From Poa pratensis (lineage: Eukaryota > Streptophyta > Magnoliopsida > Poales > Poaceae), in NCBI GenBank assembly GCA_947311845.1, contig CAMZMU010000089.1, forward strand, positions 21,818,438-21,882,437: a stretch of 64,000 bases of DNA, in the 5' to 3' direction. The stretch's first letter is position 1, and every line of letters begins with the position of its first letter. Positions 11,828 to 24,654 of the stretch are shown here, piece after piece. The position numbers and the translations under genes were made by a program. The notes under the pieces were generated by a model that saw nothing but the letters and a program-made list of their open reading frames with translations, made no database searches and was not told where the DNA came from.

Positions 11828-13244
11828 TGCATGCTTTGTGCCTAGCTAAAAGGCGTTAAAGAAAAGCGCTTATGGGAGGCAACCCATTTTTTTTTCTGCA
11901 ATTTTTCTTTTATTGAGTCAAGGTGTTGTTTACTTCTGTAGCAACTCCTTTGTATCTTTATTTTCTCGCATTGTTGTGCCAAGAGTAGCCTCTAATGTTA
12001 AGACGATGCTTAATTTTGATTGCTGCGCAGAAACAGATTTTTGCTGTTCACTGTACGAAATTCCTAAAATCACCAGATTGTTAATTAAATCTGAAATTTT
12101 TGTGCGTAATCTTTATGAATGTCTGAATCTTTCATTAGTTCAAGTTTTTGATCTGAGCGTCGTAAGTGCCTCGAAAAAATTCGTCTTTGCGGACTGTTCT
12201 GTTTTAGACAGATTATGCCTTTTTATTTTGCATTCTCTCTTTTACTAGTGTTGAGTGAAATTCTTTTTGGGTGGAAGAGCTTCACATAACATCAGTGGCT
12301 GTAGCTAATGTTTAAAGTAACAAATCATATTGCGTCTTTATAGAACATGTGAATTTTTGATTATGCACTAACCCTCTAATGAGATCTACTTTGAGTTTGG
12401 TGTGACGGAAGTTTTCAAGGGTCAAGAGAGAAGGATGATATAATAGGATCAAGAAGAGTGAAGAGCTTAAGCTTGGGGAGGCTCCCATGGATCTCCCCAG
12501 CATATTTCAAGAAGACTCAAGCGTCTAAGCTTGGGGATGCCCAAGGCATCCCCTTCTTCATCGGCAAAATTATCAGGTCATCTCTAGTGAAACTATATTT
12601 TAATTCTTTCACATCATATGTGCTTTTCTTGGAGCGTCTGTGTGCTTTTATTTTCAGTATTGCACTTTTATTTTCAATAAAGCTTGACTGGACCCTAGCA
12701 TTCTTGATTGGGAGAGAGACACGCTCCGCTTTTTCATGAGAATACTCCTATTCTTCACTTATATTTGTTGAGTATTCATATCTAGCGCTGTTCAGCTTTT
12801 AGCTCTTGTTTTCATGTATCTCTTGTCAGAGCTATTAGCTTTCTTTTGTAGAAAGTACTCTCTTGCTTCACTTATATTTGTTTGGAGAGTTGATGAAATA
12901 AATTGATTGGTGTTTGGTTGGTTCAGAAAATGTTGCATGTGGTAATTGGTATAAGGAAAAACTTGCTTAATCTTGTAGATCACTACTATGGATAACTTGA
13001 TGCTTGTCAATTGTTTTGAGTTAACAAGTAGATCATGATTAAATTTGTGCATCACATGAGTTAAGCCTATTAGTGAAGAACTACCGTAAAGCTTGTTGAA
13101 AATTTGGTTTGCATCGGTGGTATCTCTAAGGTCTAGATATTTTCTAATAACGGGTTTGGTTAACAAGGAAGACGGTATGAAGTCTTATAACGTTTGCAAT
13201 ATGTTTGTCATATAAAACTTGGTGTACGGGTTGATATTCTTGTT

Positions 13245-14000
13245 TGCTTACATAACCTTGCTAGCCTAAACTCTGTACTGAGAGGGAATGCTTCTCGTGC
13301 ATCCAAATCCTTGAGCCAAAATCCATGCCATTTGTGTCCACCATAACTACCTATATGTGGTATTTCCTTGCCACTCCAAGTAAATTTTTCATGTGCTACC
13401 TTTAAATTATTCAAAATGTTATTATTCCCTTTTTGTGTCAATGTTTACTAGCTCATGAGGAATTAGTGTGGTTATTCTTTATTCTATTTGTCAAATGGAC
13501 TTTTACACCTGGACTAGTGGCATATACATCCGCTTATCCAATAACTTGCAAAAAGAGCTGGCAACGGGGTGCCCAGTCCCAATTAATTACAACTTTAACC
13601 AATTAATTCTCTTCACACTTTTGCCCTGATTCATCAGTAAGCAATGACAAACAGTGAAATACCTGAATGTGTGTAAACCAAAGAGAAAGAGGGATGATCT
13701 GCCTTGCTGGTAGAAATAACGTCCTTCATGGGAGCCGCTCTTAAAAGTCCGTTTGACAGGTAGAATACTGTTCTCACCCGCTACCATTCGTTGACAATTA
13801 ACAAACACCTCTCAAAAATAGATACTCCTCCATGGTATGTGATTGATGGAAGGCACCCGAGGATTCGGTTAGCCATGGCTTGTGTTAGCAAGGTTGGGAG
13901 GAGTATCAAATATTTTATGCAATCTCTATATGCTTTCAAAAACCTAAAAGCTCTAGCACATGACTTAATCCCTGCTTCCCTCTGCGAAGGGCCTTTCTTT
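13245..14000. repeat. Block shared by elements A and B (A copy)
   Basis: Matches 21950-22620 with few differences ('ctgagagggaatgcttctcg', 'ctacctatatgtggtattt', 'gggatgatctgccttgctgg', 'gtccttcatgggagccgctc'), while the gag and LTRs of A and B are clearly different. The minus strand has an open frame at 13808-13587 whose first ~46 residues also occur in the B copy (22500-22309). Confidence 0.85.
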
Positions 14001-14226
14001 TACTTTTATGTTGAGTCAGTTTTCCTATTCTTTCTGTCTTCCACAAGCAAACAATACTGTCAACTTTGTTACAACATGCGTTAAATGCTACGTATTGGAC
14101 TTGTTATACTACTTTGTGTTGACAATATCCATGAGATAAATATGTTGAAAGTTAAAGCAAATGCTGAAACTTAATTCTTCCTTTGTGTTGACTAAATACC
14201 TTTTATTAGAAACTATTGCTTTATGA

Positions 14227-14231
14227 GTTAA
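14227..14231. repeat. Presumed left target site of element B
   Basis: 'gttaa' directly precedes the B LTR. The matching right copy has been lost with the deletion at ~26531, so this cannot be confirmed. Confidence 0.4.
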
Positions 14232-15735
14232 TGATACGTCCATTTTGCATCACTATTTTATAGCAAATTTACTGTTATTCATTGATATATTTCATATTAA
14301 GATGTGTTACTTATGTTATTTTGTCTTATTTTGCATGTTTGATGATCATTGGATAATTAACTGCCGGAGTCAGATTTCAGCTGGAAAAAGCACGTCAAGA
14401 CACTATATTTCTGGAGCACTAAAAATATTTCCAAGAAGACAGATGTTCCTATTTTATCAGAAGATGGACTAAGCCAAAAGGGGAGGCTGAGATGGGCCAG
14501 GAGGGGCCCACACCACCCCTGGGCGCGGGCCCACCTTGGCCGCGCCCAGGCCAGGTGTGGTGCCCCTGGCCCACCTCAGGCGCTCCCCCTTCGCGTACTT
14601 CATCCCCCAGAAACCCTAAGACACGGGGAGCCAGAGAAAATATTCCGCCGCCTCCACGAGGCGGAAACAACAGAGAGAGAAAAAGCTCTCCGGCAGGGAG
14701 AAATCTGCCGGGGAAATTCCCTCCCGGAGGGGGGAGATCATCGCCATCCTCATCGTCATCGCGCTGGACTTCATCGGGATCATCATCATCATCTCCACCG
14801 CCATCACCACCATCACCGCTGCACCATCTCGTTCCGCTGTAACATCTAGGGCTATACTTTGTTTAGTTCATAGGGGAAACTCTCCCGGTGTTAATTACTC
14901 CTTGTGGTTGATGCTATTGAGTTTTATCGGTGAATTAAAGTATATGTTCAGATTGTTATCCATCATTATATCACCTCTGATCATGATCCATATGATGTCT
15001 CGTGAGTAGTTTGTTTAGTTCTTGAGGACATGGGAGAAGTCACGCTGTTAGTAGTGGAATTATGTTGAGTAATATTTAATGGTTTGATATTTAAGTTGTG
15101 GTGCTATTCTTCTAGTGGTGTCGTGTGAACGTCGACTACATGACACTTCACCTTTATGGGCCTAGAGGAATGCATTGTGTATTTGGTTGCTAATTGTGGG
15201 GTTGCCGGAGTGACAGAAACCTAAACCCCCGTTAGTATACCGGTGCACAAGGGAGCGTAGGATCTCAGAGTTTAAGGCTGTGGTTAGATTTATCTTAATT
15301 ACTTTCTTGTAACTGCGGATGCTTGCAAGGGTATAATCACAAGTATGTATTAGTCCAAGTAAGGGCGGTGCATTAGCATAGGTTCACCCACACAACACTT
15401 ATCAAAACAATGAAGATTAATCAACTATGTGAAGCGAAAGCACTTGACTAGAATCCCGTGTGTCCTCAAGAACATTTTGTCATCATAAGTAAACCAACCG
15501 GCTTGTCCTTTGCTCTAAAAAGGATTGGGCCACTCGCTGCAATTATTATTACTGTCTTTTACTTACTCGCATTTTATTTACCTGCTATATCAAAAACCCC
15601 TAAAAACTTGTCTGCTAGCATTTACAGTGAAACCTTTACCGAAACTCCTTGTCAGCACCTTCTGCTCCTCGTTGGGTTCGACACTCTTATTTATCGAAAG
15701 TACTACGATACACCCCCTATACTTGTGGGTCATCA
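14232..15735 (+). repeat. Element B LTR, first copy (1504 bp)
   Basis: Starts TGATACGTCCATTTTGC and ends GTGGGTCATCA. It aligns with 23121-24625, with most differences in the first ~500 bp. It has a GC-rich inverted repeat near 14505-14575 and CAT/CCA trinucleotide tracts near 14745-14820. Confidence 0.95.
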
Positions 15736-15746
15736 AGACTATTTTC

Positions 15747-15764
15747 TGGCGCCGTTGCCGGGGA
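15747..15764 (+). other. Element B primer-binding site, unit 1
   Basis: 'tggcgccgttgccgggga', identical to the A site, 11 nt after the LTR end. Confidence 0.9.
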
Positions 15765-15849
15765 GTGAAGCGCTATTGGTGAGTGGAATTGGTAAGGGAA
15801 ACTTTTACTGTAGGTGCTTTTTTATTTCTGCTTGCTACTTTATTTTATC

Positions 15850-16530
15850 ATGGAGAGATCTCCATTTGAATCCCTGTTTGGAAATACTACTACCACTGCT
15901 ACGGTAGTAGAAGAGGAACCACCTGATCAAGTAATTCCATTTAAAATACCTATGAAAATTGTTGAACGAGTTACGAATAACCGCTATGCAGGAGATGGAA
16001 CTGTCCCTCCTGGGGATCATTTGCTATTTATTCATGAATTATGCGAGTTGTTCAAGTGTGCAGGTATTTCAATGGAAGAGGTCAAGAAGAAATTGTTTTC
16101 TATATCGTTGACTGGTAAAGCTGCAAAATGGTATAGGATGCTGAAAATGGGCGTTCTATTGGCTGGGAGGAGATTGTGCCTCTCTTTTATTCTAAATTTT
16201 ATCCTCCTAGTGAAATTCATCAAGATCGGAATCATATATATAATTTTTGGCCTCATGATGGAGAAAGTATTGCCCAAGCGTGGGGGAGATTGAAATCATT
16301 AATGCTCAAATGCCCCATTCATGAGCTTCCTGGTAATGTGTTATTGATAACTTCTATGCAAGGCTTTCTCTTCAAGATAAAACTCTATTGGATACCTCTT
16401 GTGCTGGATCATTTACGCGTAATAAAGAGGAAGTTAAATGGGACCTTCTTGATCGGATTGAGGAAAATACTGAAGGATGGGAGAACGACAAAGGTAGAGA
16501 ATCAGGTATAAAGTATGATTACGAATGCAT
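15850..16530 (+). pseudogene. Element B unit 1 gag (frameshifted)
   Basis: Starts at ATG 15850 (MERSPFESLFGN). The Retrotrans_gag core includes LFSISLTGKAAKWYRML, then after a one-base loss near 16147 continues in another frame with FYPPSEIHQDRN and QAWGRLKSLMLKCP. A second one-base loss lies near 16340. Unit 2 is intact at both sites but broken elsewhere. Confidence 0.88.
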
Positions 16531-17453
16531 TAAAACTTTTATGAATACTGATAATTTTCGTAATCTCTATGATATGTATGGTCTTGATTCTCAAGTTATT
16601 GCAAACTGTTACAAGGCTTTTGCCTCTTATCTTGATGTTCCTAAAGAAAGTTGCAATAAGTATCATTTGCCTTACAAAGATAATACTAATTCTGCCAATA
16701 TTAAAAACATTGAAGTTCATACAGTTGATCGTATCTTGCCAGAACCTTATATTGAGAAACCACCTTTTCCTGTTAAAATTAGGGAACATTCTATCATAGC
16801 TAGTGTGGTTAATAAAAGTGCAAAGAAAGCTTTAGAACCTGCTGAACAAATAGCGGTTGAACCCACAATAGCAATAGTAAAGGATTTGGTAACTGAAAAT
16901 GTAGAAGGAGGACATATTATCTTTTGTGAAGATGCCTCTAATATTGTTTCACATCCCAGTAGAGCTAGGAAAACAAGTGTTCCTGTGCTTTCAGTCAAAA
17001 TAGGAGAACATTGCTATTATGGTTTATGTGATATTGGTGCAAGTTCTAGTGCTATTCCTTTTGATCTTTATAAAGAAATTATGCATGAAATTGGTCCTTG
17101 CGAACTTGAGGAGATTGATGTGGTTATTCAGCTTGCTAATAGAGAAACTATCTCTCCAATTGGTATTGTGAGAGATGTTGAAGTTTTATGTGGTAAGACT
17201 AAATACCCTGCTGATTTTCTAGTACTTGGTTCTGTTGCTAGTAAAGCTTGTCCCATTATTTTTGGTAGGCCTTTCTTGAATACATGTGGTGCATTATAGA
17301 TTGTAAGAAAGAGAAAATTTACACTAAATTTAATGGAGAATCTTATGAGTTTAATTTCTCTAAGTTTGGTAAACAACTTTATGAAACTGAATTACCTAAT
17401 GAGAATTTTAAGTTGAACAACTTGCTTCTATTGCTGTTGCTCCTAACAATGCC
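16531..17453 (+). pseudogene. Element B unit 1 protease region
   Basis: An open stretch leads into an aspartic-protease domain with YGLCDIGASSSAIPFDL near 17020-17060 and ACPIIFGRPFLNTCG near 17250-17290. A TAG stop follows at 17297-17299, where unit 2 is open. The catalytic Asp is present in the DIGAS motif. Confidence 0.85.
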
Positions 17454-19083
17454 TTGCAGCAATTCATGGAGGAACACGAAAGTGAAGTATTTATGGAGGA
17501 GAGGAATGAGATTGACAATGCCTTTCTTCGTCAACCACCAATACTTAAGCATAATTTGCCTGTGGAAGATTTGGGTACCTCAGCGCCTCCTAAGGAAGAT
17601 CCTGTCTTCGATTTAAAACCTTTACCTGATAATCTTAAGTATGTTTATCTTGATGAAAGGAAAGTATATCCTGTTATTATTAGTTCTAAACTTTCAGGTA
17701 ATGAAGAAGCAAGGCTATTAGAAGTACTAAAGAAACATCGAGGAGCTATGGGATACACTTTGGATGATTTAAAGGGGATTTCTCCTACTATATGTCAACA
17801 TGCCATCAACATTGAACCCGATGCAAAACCTGTTGTTGAGCATCAGCGTCGCTTGATCCCTAAGATGAAAGAAGTGGTAAGAAATGAGGTATTAAAACTT
17901 CTTGATGCTGGTATAATTTATCCTATTGCTGATAGTAGATGGGTAAGTCCTGTGCATTGTGTCCCTAAGAAAGGAGGAGTTACTGTTGTACCAAATGAAA
18001 ATGATGAACTTATTCCTCAAAGAGTAGTAGTTGGGTATAGGATGTGCATTGATTTTAGAAAGGTCAATAAAGTAACTAAGAAAGATCATTATCCTTTGCC
18101 TTTTATTGATCAAATGTTAGAAAGGTTGTCTAAGAAAACCATTTTTGTTTCCTTGATGGTTATTCTGGATTCTCACAAATTGCTGTTAAAGCACAAGATC
18201 AAGAGAAAACTACTTTTACTTGTCCTTATGGAACTTATGCTTATAGACGTATGCCTTTTGGTTTGTGTAATGCTCCTGCTACGTTCCAAAGATGCATGTC
18301 TGCTATTTTTCATGGTTTTTGTGAAGAAATTGTGGAAGTATTCATGGACGATTTTTCCGTCTACGGAACTTCCTTTGATAATTGCTTGCACAATCTTGAT
18401 AAAGTTTTGCAGAGATGTGAGGAGACAAATCTTGTTCTTAATTGGGAGAAATGTCATTTCATGGTTAATGAAGGAATTGTCCTAGGGCACAAAATTTCTG
18501 AAAGAGGTATTGAAGTGGACAGAGCTAAAGTTGAAGCAATCGAGAAAATGCCCTGTCCAAGGGATGTGAAAGGTATCCGTAGTATTCTTGGTCATGCCGG
18601 TTTTTATAGGAGGTTTATTAAAGATTTTCTAAAATTTCAAAACCCCTCACTAATCTTCTTCAAAAAGATGTACCTTTTGTTTTTGATGATGATTGCAAGG
18701 AAGCTTTTGAAACTCTAAAAAAGGCTTTAATCACAGCTCCTGTTGTTCAACCTCCTGATTGGACTTTACCTTTTGAAATAATGTGTGATGCTAGTGATTT
18801 TGCTGTAGGAGCTGTTCTTGGACAGCGGGTAGACAAGAAGTTAAATGTTATTCATTATGCTAGTAAAACACTTGATGCCGCTCAAAAGAATTATGCTACT
18901 ACTGAAAAGGAATTTTTAGCAGTTGTTTTTGCTTGTGATAAATTTAGACCTTATATTGTTGATTCAAAAGTTACTATTCACACTGATCATGCTGCTATTA
19001 GATACCTTATGGAAAAGAAAGATGCTAAGCCTAGGCTCATAAGATGGGTACTTTACTGCAAGAATTTGATTTACATATTGTAG
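17454..19083 (+). pseudogene. Element B unit 1 reverse transcriptase and RNase H
   Basis: RT begins in the 17454 frame (LLDAGIIYPIADSRWVSPV, YRMCIDFRKVNKVTKKDHYP). It shifts near 18150 and continues at 18251-18718 with MPFGLCNAPATFQRCM, the catalytic FMDDFSVYG and the thumb. After another shift RNase H runs 18781-19083 ([43 protein letters not shown]). The RT-RH-integrase order is that of Gypsy. At least three frame changes prevent a continuous polyprotein. Confidence 0.92.
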
Positions 19084-20493
19084 ATAGGAAAGGTGCTGAA
19101 AATCCTGTTGCTGATAATTTGTCTAGATTAGAAAACATTTCAGATGATCCTATACCTGTTAATGATAGTTTTCCAAATGAACAATTGGCTGCGATAAAGG
19201 TAAGCTCACGCGAAAGTCCTTGGTATGCTGATTATGCTAATTTTATTGTTGCCAAGTATTTGCCTCCGACCTTTACAGCTCAGCAAAGAAGAAAGTTCTT
19301 TTATGATTTGAGGCATTATTTTTGGGATGACCCACATTTGTATAAAGAAGGAGTAGATGGCATTATGCGAAGATGTGTTCCTGAGTATGAACAGAAAGAA
19401 ATATTGAGCAAATGCCATGGAAGTGCTTATGGAGGACATCACGCTGGAGATAGAACTGCGCAAAAGGTTCTACAATCAGGTTTTTATTGGCCTACCCTTT
19501 TTAGAGATGCTAGAAAATTTGTTTTATCATGTGATGAATGTCAAAGAGTAGGTAACATTAGTAGACGTAATGAAATGCCTATGAATTATTCTCTTGTTAT
19601 TGAACCTTTGACTGTTGGGGATTTGACTTTATGGGTCCTTTTCCTCCTCAAATGGTTATACTCACATACTTGTTGCTGTTGATTATGTTACTAAATGGGT
19701 AGAAGCTATACCAACTTCTAGTGCTGATGGTGAGACATCATTAAAAATGCTTAAAGATATTATCTTCCAGGTTTGGTGTGCCTAGATATCTCATGACTGA
19801 TGGTGGTTCTCATTTTATTCATGGTGCTTTTAGAAAAACTCTAGCTAAGTATGATGTTAATCATAGAATTGCTTCACCATATCATCCCCAAACAAGTGGT
19901 CAAGTAGAATTATCAAATAGAGAGATTAAGTCTATTTTGCAAAAGACTGTTAATAAATCTAGAAAAAATTGGTCTAAAAAGCTTAACGATGCTTTGTGGG
20001 CTTATAGAACTGCTTATAAAAATCCTATGGGAATGTCTCCTTACAAAATGGTTTATGGAAAAGCTTGTCATTTGCCTCTAGAATTAGAACATAAAGCCTA
20101 TTGGGCGGTGAAAGAACTTAATAGAGATTTAAACTTGCCGGTAAAAAGAGATTGCTTAATTTGAATTCTTTAGATGAATGGAGAAATGCAGCTTATGAAA
20201 ATGCTAGGCTCTTTAAAGAGAAAGTTAAGCAATGGCATGATAGAAGAATTCTTAAGAGAGAATTTAACGTAGGTGAAAAAGTTTTATTGTATAGGTCTCG
20301 TCTCAGATTTTTTGCAGGAAAATTACTTTCAAAATGGGAAGGACCTTATATCATTGAGGAGGTCTATCGCTCAGGTGCGATTAAAATCAATTCACTAGAT
20401 GGGGACAGACCACAAGTGGTTAATGGTCAAAGACTCAAGCATTACATTTCTGGAGATTCTTATAATGAAGATGTTGATTTATCAAAGTGGTAA
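19044..20493 (+). pseudogene. Element B unit 1 integrase
   Basis: 19044-19682 carries the RNase H/integrase linker (DRKGAENPVADNLSRLE) and the HHCC zinc domain (GHHAGDRTAQKVLQSGFYW, SCDECQRVGNISRRN). The core continues after shifts with DYVTKWVEAIPT near 19680, then 19778-20164 ([26 protein letters not shown]). The C-terminal part is 20152-20493 (WHDRRI, KVLLYRSRLRFFAGKL, LSKWEGPYIIEEVY) and ends at TAA 20491. The D, D and E residues are visible. Three or more indels make it inactive. Confidence 0.92.
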
Positions 20494-20629
20494 CTCCAGA
20501 GGATTTTATAAAAAGTCAAATTCAGACAACTGCAAAGCTGATTTGGAATAGGTAACAGTTTCGGTAAGAAAAAGTTCGCGATTTACTTTCAACTAAATAT
20601 TTGTTGTTTTTACATAATATGGAAAATTA

Positions 20630-20886
20630 TGAGTCGGAAAAGGGTAGGAAACGGTGCCCGAGGGCACCACACCACCCCTGGGCGCGGGCCCCACCCTGGC
20701 CGCGCCGTGGTGGTGTGGGCTCCTCGGAGCCCGTCTCCGACCCCGTTTCGTCCTGTACCTTCCTTTTGTCGTAAAACTTTTTGCTATATAATCACCCGGA
20801 TCTCCCGAGGTCCGTATATCGTGTTTTCGTCGAGTTTTGTTTCGAGCTGTTTTCTGCCAGGAACTATTTTCCGGATTTAGAGCGCC
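20630..20886 (+). promoter_or_regulatory. Candidate internal promoter-like segment of element B
   Basis: After the integrase stop, 20640-20730 is a GC-rich inverted-repeat stretch much like the one inside the LTR at 14505-14575 (shared 'caccacccctgggcgcggg'). It is followed by 'tatataa' at 20785-20791 and an ATG at 20887. This looks like an LTR-derived promoter driving the third ORF. Function is inferred only. Confidence 0.4.
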
Positions 20887-21414
20887 ATGGTCTTCTCCAA
20901 CGACAACGAGACAAGGAGGCGTGGAGGACATCATGGACCAGAGGATCGAGGAGGAGGTCAAGAGCGAAACCGATGATGAAGTAGAGGAAGACTCAACTCC
21001 ACGTCCTCGCGCTACTATTGCAAGCATCGGGGTGACTGCCAACCCTTTCAATCCTGTGAAGAACCTGAACATGGGTGGTGAGGCATCGCGTCATGCCTTT
21101 GCAAGACACTCGCCTCAAACTCCAGTAACCCTTTCCATACCCTCATCCATAAGTATCAATTTGAGAGAGTTCCGGAGATGGAGTTGCCTACTTGTTGGGA
21201 TATAGATCGATCTAACAATGCAGGAAAAGAAAGCCCTAAGTCCAGTGAGAAGTGGGGAAACAATTCCAAGAGCTGGGATTCACCTTCTGACCAGTTCATG
21301 AACCGCATCGAACACAATACGGAGATGATCCGCATCCTCACATACAAGATAGATGAATTGAAGGATTTGGTCGAGAAGCTCATTAGGGAGTCGCCACCAA
21401 GAGATCAAGCCTAA
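20887..21414 (+). pseudogene. Element B third ORF (env position), frameshifted
   Basis: Downstream of pol, where Athila-like elements carry an extra ORF. It begins at ATG 20887 (MVFSNDNETRRRG), moves to the frame of 20837-21205 with an acidic stretch (RIEEEVKSETDDEVEEDS), then to the frame of 21178-21414, ending in a heptad-like MIRILTYKIDELKDLVEKL. I see no transmembrane segment, so it does not look like an envelope glycoprotein. The function is unknown. Confidence 0.6.
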
Positions 21415-23120
21415 ATCGTCAAGGGGTAATGGCACTCCCTTGGCTTGTTCCAAGCTTGGGGGAGTGCCCAGTATCATCTTTATCCTTTCGTTTTTATAAT
21501 TTCGTGGTCATATCATGAGTAGAGAAGTTATCTTATAAGATGGTTTGCGATGTGGAGTGTCAATCCTTTAGTTATCCATGTATCCGTTGGTTTGAGTGTG
21601 TCTTTGTTCAGAATATTAATGAGAAGTTCCACCTTTACTTTCGGTACATTTTATTTTAGCCTGCAATCTTCTTTATGTGCTGATCTTGCCATTGTATTGA
21701 CGCCACTTTTGGGTACATAAGTAAATTATATTAGTTGTGGCAAACTTAGTATTGGTCATTAGCAACAATACCATGAAAACTTAAGTAGAAGGAGGGAATT
21801 ACATGCAAAAATATTATCCCTTTATCTTTCTTTCTTGCTAGCCAATAAGATTAGTATTCTTTGAGTTAAAACATTTGTGCTTACAGGGAAGATAGCATGG
21901 TTGCTTCTATTACATATATTTGTGTGTATCCCCCAACTTTTATGCTTGCTACATGACCTTGCTAGCCTTAACCCGTACTGAGAGGGAATGCTTCTCGTGC
22001 ATCCAAATCCTTGAGCCAAACCCATGCCATTTGTGTCCACCATAACTACCTATATGTGGTATTTCTTTGCCACTCCAAGTAAATTTTTCATGTGCTACCT
22101 TTAAATTATTCAAAATGTTATTATTCCCTTTTGTGTCAATGTTTACTAGCTCATGAGGAAGTAGTGTGGTTATCCTTTATTCTACTTGTCAAACAGACTT
22201 TACACCTGGACTAGTGGCATATACATCCGCTTATCCAATAACTTGCAAAAAGAGCTGGCAACGGGATGCCCAGTCCCAATTAATTACAACTTTAACGCTT
22301 AATTCTCTTCACACTTTTGCCCTGATTATCAGTAAGCATGACAAACAGTGAAATATCTGCGTGTGTAAACCAAAGAGAAAGAGGGATGATCTGCCTTGCT
22401 GGTAGAAATAACGTCCTTCATGGGAGCCGCTCTTAAAAGTCTGTTTGACAGGGAGAATACTGTTTTCACCCGCTACCATTCGTTGACAATTAACAAACAC
22501 CTCTCAAAACTTAATTTTTTCTCTATATGATTTCAAAAACTTAAAAGCTCTAGCACATGACTTAATCCCTGCTTCCCTCTGCGAAGGGCCTTTCTTTTAC
22601 TTTTCATGTTGAGTCAGTACACCTATTTCCTTCTTCCTTGAGCAAGCATTTGAGTTGTTGTGATTCAACCATATATCATTAATATTGTCAATCATGTCTT
22701 TTATCCTTCCTTGTCTTAGCACAAAGACTTTTGCCTCTAAGAATATAGCTTTGCAAGTTATCAATGACTGTAAAGAAGGTGTGATAATTGAGTGTGGAAG
22801 TTCTGCAATATAAGCTCTAATATAAAGACTCCTTTCGAAAGATAAGTATTGATTGCTTATTGTTCTATGACCAAGAATGAAGTGTGCCATTACTAATCTA
22901 TAATTTCCTTCGTGTATTTTTATTGTGGTTGTTTCACTACTCATGTTCAAGTTAGGTTATATGAAGAGTAGTTGCTGTTTAAAATGAGTTGTGTGTTTAG
23001 TAATTACTGATGCTTCTTGTCCGTATTCTTTATTATCGACGCTTCACTCCATAAACTTTGTTCTAGTTTACTGAGCTCAGCTTTCGCTTGGGGACAAGCG
23101 AGGTCTAAGCTTGGGGGGGT
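21415..23120 (+). other. Element B 3' noncoding region and polypurine tract
   Basis: No sense gene is supported. It holds the block shared with A (21950-22620). It ends with 'aagcttgggggggt' (23107-23120) directly against the LTR, the polypurine tract. The minus-strand frame 22950-22597 is not conserved in A. Confidence 0.8.
21950..22620. repeat. Block shared by elements A and B (B copy)
   Basis: Counterpart of 13245-14000. It includes the conserved minus-strand frame 22500-22309 that starts MFVNCQRMVAGENSILPV in both elements. Confidence 0.85.
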
Positions 23121-24625
23121 TGATACGTCCATTTTGCATCACTATTTTATAGCATAATTTACTGTTATTCAATGATATATTTCATATTAAGAGGAGTTAC
23201 TTATGTTATTTTGTCTTATTTTGCATGTTTGATGATCATTGGATAATTAACTGCCGGAGTCAGATTTCAGCTGGAAAAAGCACGTCAAGGCACTATATTT
23301 CTGGAGCACTAAAAATATTTGAGAAGACAGATGTTCCTATTTTATCAGAAGATGGACTAAGCCAAAAGGGGAGGCTGAGATGGGCCAGGAGGGGCCCACA
23401 CCACCCCTGGGCGCGGGGCCCACCTTGGCCGCGCCCTAGCCAGGTGTGGTGCCCCTGGCCCACCTCAGGCGCTCCCCCTTCGCGTACTTCATCCCCCAGA
23501 AACCCTAAGACACGGGGAGTCCAGAGAAATATTCCGCCGCCTCCACGAGGCGGAAACAACAGAGAGAGAAAAAGCTCTCCGGCAGGGAGAAATCTGCCGG
23601 GGAAATTCCTCCCGGAGGGGGGAGATCATCGCCATCCTCATCGTCATCGCGCTGGACTTCATCGGGATCATCATCATCATCATCTCCACCGCCATCACCA
23701 CCATCACCGCTGCACCATCTCGTTCCGCTGTAACATCTAGGGCTATACTTTGTTTAGTTCATAGGGGAAACTCTCCCGGTGTTAATTACTCCTTGTGGTT
23801 GATGCTATTGAGTTTTATCGGTGAATTAAAGTATATGTTCAGATTGTTATCCATCATTATATCACCTCTGATCATGATCCATATGATGTCTCGTGAGTAG
23901 TTTGTTAGTTCTTGAGGACATGGGAGAAGTCACGCTGTTAGTAGTGGAATTATGTTGAGTAATATTTAATGGTTTGATATTTAAGTTGTGGTGCTATTCT
24001 TCTAGTGGTGTCGTGTGAACGTCGACTACATGACACTTCACCTTTATGGGCCTAGAGGAATGCATTGTGTATTTGGTTGCTAATTGTGGGGTTGCCGGAG
24101 TGACAGAAACCTAAACCCCCGTTAGTATACCGGTGCACAAGGGAGCGTAGGATCTCAGAGTTTAAGGCTGTGGTTAGATTTATCTTAATTACTTTCTTGT
24201 AACTGCGGATGCTTGCAAGGGTATAATCACAAGTATGTATTAGTCCAAGTAAGGGCGGTGCATTAGCATAGGTTCACCCACACAACACTTATCAAAACAA
24301 TGAAGATTAATCAACTATGTGAAGCGAAAGCACTTGACTAGAATCCCGTGTGTCCTCAAGAACATTTTGTCATCATAAGTAAACCAACCGGCTTGTCCTT
24401 TGCTCTAAAAAGGATTGGGCCACTCGCTGCAATTATTATTACTGTCTTTTACTTACTCGCATTTTATTTACCTGCTATATCAAAAACCCCTAAAAACTTG
24501 TCTGCTAGCATTTACAGTGAAACCTTTACCGAAACTCCTTGTCAGCACCTTCTGCTCCTCGTTGGGTTCGACACTCTTATTTATCGAAAGTACTACGATA
24601 CACCCCCTATACTTGTGGGTCATCA
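23121..24625 (+). repeat. Element B LTR, second copy (1505 bp)
   Basis: Serves as 3' LTR of unit 1, since it has the polypurine tract before it. It also serves as 5' LTR of unit 2, since it has a primer site after it at 24637-24654. It is nearly identical to the first copy. Confidence 0.95.
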
Positions 24626-24636
24626 AGACTATTTTC

Positions 24637-24654
24637 TGGCGCCGTTGCCGGGGA
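24637..24654 (+). other. Element B primer-binding site, unit 2
   Basis: Same 18-nt tRNA-Asp-type site as in unit 1, again 11 nt past the LTR end. Confidence 0.9.

Larger units (their letters stand above)
11828..14231 (+). other. Element A 3' noncoding internal region
   Basis: Begins with a conserved 'ggcgttaaagaaaagcgctt' segment and a poly-T run. It contains the 'aagcttgggga' phrase twice (near 12470 and 12530). From about 13245 to 14000 it is nearly identical in parts to the 3' internal region of B (21950-22620). The region is cut at 14231 by the B LTR. No sense coding capacity is supported. Confidence 0.75.

Noticed and set aside
15458..15907. 149-residue frame in the B LTR (also 24348)
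   Set aside because: It lies in LTR and leader DNA, and the same LTR frame occurs in both copies because the LTRs are identical there. In unit 2 it joins gag and is reported as a finding, not a gene.
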